DNA from: Actinacidiphila yanglinensis
GTDB taxonomy: Bacteria; Actinomycetota; Actinomycetes; Streptomycetales; Streptomycetaceae
Direction: 5' to 3'
Assembly: GCF_900107965.1 (NCBI RefSeq)
Contig: NZ_FNVU01000020.1
Coordinates: forward strand, 116,488-180,487
DNA length: 64,000 bases
Positions 59,827-64,000 of this stretch are shown here, in pieces (positions within the stretch are counted from its first letter, which is position 1; every line of letters begins with the position of its first letter). Position numbers and translations under genes: made by a program. The notes beneath the pieces are model-generated. The model made no database searches. It worked only from the letters and a program-made list of their open reading frames with translations, and was not told the DNA's origin.

Positions 59827-60744
59827 ATGGCAGACCACCAGCACGACCCACAGCAGCAGCACGCGGCGCACCCGCACGAGCACGGGCACGGCCACTCCGG
59901 CGGCCACGGTGCGCACGCGGAGGACGGGGCCGACGAGGCCGCCCTCGCCGACCTGCTCGACCTCGACGCCGAGGTCCTGGCCGAGCACCTTTCCGATGTC
60001 ACCGCCTGGATCGCCGGGTCCGCGGGCGACCCGGCCCCGCGCCGCATCGTCGACGTGGGCAGCGGCACCGGTACCGGCACGCTCGCGCTGATGCGCCGGT
60101 TCGAGGGCGCCGAGGTCACCGCGCTCGACCGGTCCACCCACCTGCTGGGGCGGTTGCGGGAGCGGGCCGGCGAACTCGGCGTGGGCAGCCGGATCCGCAC
60201 CGTGGAGGCCGACCTGGACGAGACATGGCCGGACGTCGGCCCGGCCGACCTGGTGTGGGCGTCGTCGTCGCTGCACCACATGGCCGACCCCGACCGCGCG
60301 CTCGCCGAGGCCGCGGCCCTGCTGCGCCCGGGCGGCCTGCTCGCGGTGGTCGAGATGGACTCCCTTCCGCGCTTCCTGCCCGACGACATCGGCCTCGGCC
60401 GGCCCGGCCTCGAAGCCCGGGTCCAGGCGGCCATGGACGAGCGCCGCGCCGAGGACATGCCGCACTTCGGGGGGGACTGGGCGGCGCGCTTCACCGCCGC
60501 GGGCTTCACCGTCCGCGCCGAACGGCACTTCGTCGTCGACCTGGACACGCCGCCGCCCGCCACCGCCCGCTACGCCCACGCCGTGCTGAGCCGCTCCCGC
60601 GACGGCCTCGGTGACCGGCTCGACGCCGACGACCTCGCGGTGCTCGGCACCCTGCTCGACGGCGACGGCCCAGAAGCGCTGCTGCGCCGGACCGACCTCA
60701 CCGTCCGCACCTCCCGCCAGGCATGGCTGTCCGAACGCGGCTAG
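59827..60744 (+). CDS. SAM-dependent methyltransferase with His-rich N-terminus
   Basis: 305 residues. The first 35 residues are His-rich (HPHEHGHGHSGGHGAHAE), a probable metal-binding extension. The class I methyltransferase core follows: VDVGSGTGTGTLAL as motif I, ALDRST acidic loop, VWASSSLHHM and LLRPGGLLAVVEMDSLPRFLP. Ubiquinone/arsenite-type methyltransferases are possible relatives; metal-linked function is inference. Divergent from the XRE-cupin regulator. Confidence 0.83.
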   Translation: MADHQHDPQQQHAAHPHEHGHGHSGGHGAHAEDGADEAALADLLDLDAEVLAEHLSDVTAWIAGSAGDPAPRRIVDVGSGTGTGTLALMRRFEGAEVTALDRSTHLLGRLRERAGELGVGSRIRTVEADLDETWPDVGPADLVWASSSLHHMADPDRALAEAAALLRPGGLLAVVEMDSLPRFLPDDIGLGRPGLEARVQAAMDERRAEDMPHFGGDWAARFTAAGFTVRAERHFVVDLDTPPPATARYAHAVLSRSRDGLGDRLDADDLAVLGTLLDGDGPEALLRRTDLTVRTSRQAWLSERG

Positions 60745-60829
60745 CCGGTACGGCCGTCAATACGGGTACGGGTGCCGTTGCCGGAAGGGGCCGCCGCTAC
60801 GCGGCGCCCGGCGCGGCACCCGGCAGCGC

Positions 60830-61564
60830 TCAGCGCCAGCCCTGCAAGGCGAACCACTCGGCGCACCAGCCGGTCCACCGGGCCGCGTACGGGTTCTCCT
60901 GCGCGAGGCCCAGGCCGTGCGCGCCGTGCGGCAGCACGTGGAGTTCGAGCGGCACGCCCGCGCGGCGCAGGGCGGTGGTGTAGCGCAGCGCGTGCTCGAC
61001 GTCCACGGCGCCGTCCTCCGCGGTGTGCCAGCAGAACACCGGGGGCGTGGCCGGGTCGACCGCGTACTCCATCGACGCCGCGCGGCGCTCGTCCGGCCCG
61101 GCGTCCGTGCCGAGCAGCGCCTCCAGCGACCCCGGGTGCGGCAGGTGCGCCATGGAGATCAGCGGGTAGCACAGCACCGCCAGGTCGGGCCGCTCCACCT
61201 CGTCCGCCTGCGGGCCGCCGGCCAGCCACGCGGCCAGGTGCCCGCCCGCGGAGAAGCCGAGCACGCCCACCCGGGACGCGTCGACCCGCGGACCGGCCGC
61301 GCCCTCGCGCAGCGCCCGTACCGCGGCCCGGGCGTCGTCCAGCGGGGCGGTGCTCCCCTGCGGGCGCAGGCGGTAGCGCAGCACCGCGGCGTGCAGGCCG
61401 ATCCCGCCCAGCCACCGCGCCACCGGCTCGGCCTCGTGCGGCGCATGCACGTTGTAGCCGCCGCCGGGCAGCACGAGCACGATCGGCGCCGGGCCGGGGG
61501 CCTGGTCCGTGGCGGTCCCGGGAGCCAGGTGCACGGTCAGCCGGCCGTCGAGGAGTTCGGTCAC
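60830..61564 (-). CDS. Alpha/beta hydrolase, BD-FAE/acetyl-esterase-like
   Basis: 244 residues. Oxyanion motif LPGGGYNVHAPHE, nucleophile GFSAGGHLAAW (Ser105), and late His in LPHGAHGLGLAQ. The family includes acetyl-xylan and feruloyl esterases that are not secreted. GTG 61564 has GGAGG. It is divergent from the LacI gene, which may regulate it. Confidence 0.85.
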   Translation of the reverse strand: MTELLDGRLTVHLAPGTATDQAPGPAPIVLVLPGGGYNVHAPHEAEPVARWLGGIGLHAAVLRYRLRPQGSTAPLDDARAAVRALREGAAGPRVDASRVGVLGFSAGGHLAAWLAGGPQADEVERPDLAVLCYPLISMAHLPHPGSLEALLGTDAGPDERRAASMEYAVDPATPPVFCWHTAEDGAVDVEHALRYTTALRRAGVPLELHVLPHGAHGLGLAQENPYAARWTGWCAEWFALQGWR

Positions 61565-61962
61565 GCCAGGTACCTCCGGTGCGAGAGAGCGACGCCTCAC
61601 CGTATCGGCCCGCGCGGGCGCCCCCGTGGAGGGCCCGGCCCGCGACGACGCGGCGTGACCGTCCTGGCGGCCGGGGGGAATTGAACGGATCAAAACGGGT
61701 CGCGCGCGGCCGCGCCGGGTAAACGCCCTGGTCCCGTCGCAGATATGGGCGGGTTCGTCCGGACGGAAGCTTGACGTCCGGCCGCGCGCGGCCCTACTGT
61801 CGGCGACGTGGAATGAATGGTTTCAACCCGATCGCCGCCGCCCGATGCGAGCAGTGGCACCGCGATGCTGCGGTAAGTCGAGTGAACTGTTTCAATGGGG
61901 ACGCCTCCGATCCGTTCAGTACATTGCGGGCCGGCGGTGCGGAGAGCCCCTTTGAGGAGAAC
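61565..61962. promoter_or_regulatory. Divergent promoter region with GTTTCAA direct repeats
   Basis: 398 bp without a gene. GGTTTCAACC at 61819-61828 and TGTTTCAATG at 61888-61897 share GTTTCAA about 70 bp apart; the first is near-palindromic. Likely binding sites of the LacI protein encoded next, acting on itself and perhaps the hydrolase. Confidence 0.45.
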
Positions 61963-62982
61963 ATGGTGCGAATGGTCGGGATCAAGGACGTGGCGCGACA
62001 GGCCGGCGTGTCGGTGGGCACGGTGTCCAACGTGATCAACCGTCCCGACCTGGTCTCCGAGGAGACCAGGGACCGCGTGCAGAGCGTCATCAAGCAACTC
62101 GGCTACGTCCGCAGCGAGTCGGCGCGCCAGCTGCGGGCCGGCCAGAGCCGGATCATGGCGCTGCTCGTCCTCGACATGGGCAACCCCTTCTTCGTCGACG
62201 TCGCACGCGGCGCGGAGTCCGCGGCCCGCGAGGCGGGGCTCGGCGTGATGGTCTGCAACAGCGGCCAGAGCCCCAGCGAGGAGGCCACCTACATCTCGCT
62301 CTTCACCGAGCAGCGGGTGCGCGGCGTCCTGCTCACCCCGGCCGACTCCACCGGGGCCAGCCTGGACCTGCTCAGGCAGCAGAACGTGCCGTTCGTGCTG
62401 GTGGACCGCGGCGCGGGCGACGCCGACGGATGCTCGGTGTCGGTCGACGACACCATCGGCGGCGCGCTGGCCGGCCGCCACCTGGTCGCGGCCGGGCACC
62501 GCACCATCGCCTACATCAGCGGGCCCTCCCACCTCCAGCAGGTCAAGGACCGCCGGGCCGGCATGCTGCAGGCCCTCGCGGAGGCCGGGCTCGGCCCCGA
62601 GGCGCTGCTGGAGATCCCCGCGCAGCGCCTCGACGTCGCCGCCGGCCGTGACGCCGCCTCGCGGCTGCTCGGCCTGGCCCAGCGCCCCACGGCGGTCTTC
62701 TGCGCGAACGACCTGCTTGCCCTCGGCGTCCTCCAGGTCGTCTACGCCGCGGGCATCGCCGTCCCCCGCGATCTGGCGATCGTCGGCTACGACGACATCG
62801 AGTTCGCCGCCGCCGCCGTCGTGCCCCTCACCTCCGTCCGCCAGCCGGCCGCGGAGATGGGGCGGATGGCCGCGGAGCTGCTGCTGGAGGAGACCGGTCC
62901 GCGCGCCGCCCAGCACGCACACCAACGCGCCGTCCTGCTGCCCGAGCTGGTGGTCCGCGGCTCCAGCCTCCCGGTCCGTTAG
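61963..62982 (+). CDS. LacI-family regulator
   Basis: 339 residues. Helix-turn-helix IKDVARQAGVSVGTVSNVIN, hinge RQLRAGQSRI, then effector domain with IAYISGPSHLQQVKDRRAGM and RDLAIVGYDDIEFA. ATG 61963 has GAGGAGA; the open frame continues upstream to 61771 without support. No sugar genes lie to its right. Confidence 0.9.
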   Translation: MVRMVGIKDVARQAGVSVGTVSNVINRPDLVSEETRDRVQSVIKQLGYVRSESARQLRAGQSRIMALLVLDMGNPFFVDVARGAESAAREAGLGVMVCNSGQSPSEEATYISLFTEQRVRGVLLTPADSTGASLDLLRQQNVPFVLVDRGAGDADGCSVSVDDTIGGALAGRHLVAAGHRTIAYISGPSHLQQVKDRRAGMLQALAEAGLGPEALLEIPAQRLDVAAGRDAASRLLGLAQRPTAVFCANDLLALGVLQVVYAAGIAVPRDLAIVGYDDIEFAAAAVVPLTSVRQPAAEMGRMAAELLLEETGPRAAQHAHQRAVLLPELVVRGSSLPVR

Positions 62983-63032
62983 AGGGGGCCTTCGGAGCGA
63001 CGCGGGCGAACACGCGGCGGGGTGACGCCGCG

Positions 63033-63581
63033 TCAGGGAGCGGGCGTGCGCGCGAAGAGTGCCGTGGAGCGGGGGGCGGCGCCGTCGGGGGCGGGGTTCG
63101 TGCGGGTGCCGAGGCGGTGGAAGCCGGACTTCTCGGCGACCCGGAGCGACGCGGAGTTCGCCTCGTCGGCCTCCAGGAGGAGCCGGCTCAGCGCGAGGTC
63201 GCGGAAGGCCCAGGCGGTCACGAGGCGGACGGCGCGGGCGGCGATGCCGCGGCCCCGGTGGGCGGGGAAGACGCTGTAGGCGAGAGCGGCCACGTCCTCC
63301 GCGCGGAACTGCAGGTTGACGACGCCGACCGGCTCGTCCGTCGCCGCGTCCGCGACCACCAGCGGAGCCGCCCGCCCGCTGCGCCACGCCTCCTCGGCGC
63401 GCGCCACACCGGTGAGCTTCGCCCGCGTGTCCATCGGGCCGTCCTCCAGCCATCGGCGTGTCTGCGGATCGTGGCTCGCCGCGGCGATCGCGTCCATGTC
63501 GGAGGCCCGCCGCAGGCGCACGGTCACGGCGCCGTCCGTCAGCGGTGCGGGCGGCGGTTGGATCGGCGTGGTGCGTCCCAT
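63033..63581 (-). CDS. GNAT-family N-acetyltransferase (RimJ-like)
   Basis: 182 residues. VTVRLRRASDMDAIAAASHDPQTRRW at the N-terminus (parts: VTVRLRRASD, HDPQTRRW), ALAYSVFPAHRGRGIAARAV as acetyl-CoA block, and ANSASLRVAEKSGFHRLG at the end, the RimJ/RimL form. ATG 63581. Separated by 26 bp from the lutC-like gene upstream, so possibly co-transcribed. Confidence 0.85.
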   Translation of the reverse strand: MGRTTPIQPPPAPLTDGAVTVRLRRASDMDAIAAASHDPQTRRWLEDGPMDTRAKLTGVARAEEAWRSGRAAPLVVADAATDEPVGVVNLQFRAEDVAALAYSVFPAHRGRGIAARAVRLVTAWAFRDLALSRLLLEADEANSASLRVAEKSGFHRLGTRTNPAPDGAAPRSTALFARTPAP

Positions 63582-63607
63582 GGCCTGCCCTTCCCTTCCG
63601 GTCCGGC

Positions 63608-64000
63608 TCAGTTGTCGCCGTCTGTGTCGCCGTCTGTGTCGCTGTCGTCGGTGTCGTCGTCTGTGTCGTTGGTGACGAGGAGGACGTCGAGGGTGCGGGG
63701 GCCGTGGACGCCTTCGACGCGGTCGAGTTCGATGTCGCTGGTGGCGGAGGGTCCGGAGATCCAGGTGAGGGGTCGGGTGGGGTCCAGCTTGGGGAGTGCC
63801 TGTGGTACTGAGTCCACCACCTGTTCCGGCACGCGTACGACGCAGATGTGGTGGTCGGGGATGAGGGTGATGCGTCGTCGGCCCTGGTCGGGTCCGGCGT
63901 CGAGGATGATGGTGCCGGTTTCGGCGATGGCGAGTGCGCAGGCGGTGATGACGGTGTCGATGCCGTCGAGTTGATGGGTGGTGAGTTCGTCGTCGCCGAC
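63608..64000 (-). CDS. lutC: LutC/YkgG-like LUD-domain protein (5' end beyond window)
   Basis: The C-terminal 130 residues of a LUD-domain protein. ACALAIAETGTIILDAGPDQGRR and ITLIPDHHICVVR are family blocks of LutC, a subunit or partner of the LutABC iron-sulfur lactate oxidation complex. The start lies off the right edge. The final 20 residues are almost only Asp, Thr, Ser and Gly (NDTDDDTDDSDTDGDTDGDN), coded by a GTC/GTG-type repeat on the plus strand, and are not part of the domain. Confidence 0.82.
   Translation of the reverse strand, partial: VGDDELTTHQLDGIDTVITACALAIAETGTIILDAGPDQGRRRITLIPDHHICVVRVPEQVVDSVPQALPKLDPTRPLTWISGPSATSDIELDRVEGVHGPRTLDVLLVTNDTDDDTDDSDTDGDTDGDN

Noticed and set aside
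1..64000. tRNA, rRNA, insertion sequences, attachment sites, prophage
   Set aside because: Looked for and not seen by eye; short RNA genes could be missed without a covariance search.

Overview
The window is high-GC DNA (strong third-position G/C, GTG/TTG starts, many 4-bp start/stop overlaps) with a gene content typical of a Streptomyces-like actinomycete: Tat- and lipobox-type exported proteins, LacI/GntR/PadR/XRE regulators, an ECF41-type sigma factor and large secreted glycosidases. No rRNA, tRNA, CRISPR, transposase or phage gene was seen. All functions are read from sequence and memory of families; no database was searched.

Region 1 (1-20,031) is an aromatic-acid catabolic island. It encodes a Rieske oxygenase of the phthalate 4,5-dioxygenase type, a 2Fe-2S ferredoxin, a ferredoxin reductase, a 4,5-dihydroxyphthalate-decarboxylase-like protein, two different bicupins, a 4-oxalomesaconate hydratase and a CHA-aldolase-like protein. 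Around these sit unusual partners: an RpiB-like isomerase, a PanB-like protein lacking the catalytic Glu, an alpha/beta hydrolase with a Cys nucleophile, a methyltransferase and a His-rich EutA-like (ethanolamine ammonia-lyase reactivase) protein with no EutB/EutC nearby. A FCD-type GntR regulator and an iron-type ABC importer complete it. Six copies of a GGTATGACCA-like motif sit in the promoter regions, suggesting one regulon.

Region 2 (20,032-36,784) holds a secreted beta-helix protein, a GT39-like membrane glycosyltransferase, a YtrA-type GntR/ABC-ATPase/permease operon behind a 30-bp perfect palindrome, a flavin reductase, a peptidase S51, a secreted GH3 enzyme with three tandem discoidin-like domains behind a perfect LacI-type palindrome, an NAD-kinase-like protein, a GNAT protein and a membrane-anchored SGNH hydrolase.

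Region 3 (36,785-51,736) is a sugar-utilisation locus read mostly leftward: two large Tat-exported beta-trefoil proteins (a DUF4965/DUF1793 glutaminase-like protein and a GH127 beta-L-arabinofuranosidase), a ribose/galactofuranose-type ABC importer, a LacI regulator and an aldose 1-epimerase. A PAP2-like membrane protein converges on, and overlaps, the epimerase gene. ACAACGWTGT-type motifs mark the probable LacI operators.

Region 4 (51,737-64,000) is a string of small regulatory pairs: NmrA-like reductase with an ECF41 sigma factor, SDR with an XRE regulator, DUF2306-like membrane protein with a PadR regulator, XRE-cupin with a His-rich methyltransferase, and hydrolase with a LacI regulator. 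Three GNAT acetyltransferases, two uncharacterised proteins and the 3' part of a lutC-like gene at the right edge make up the rest.
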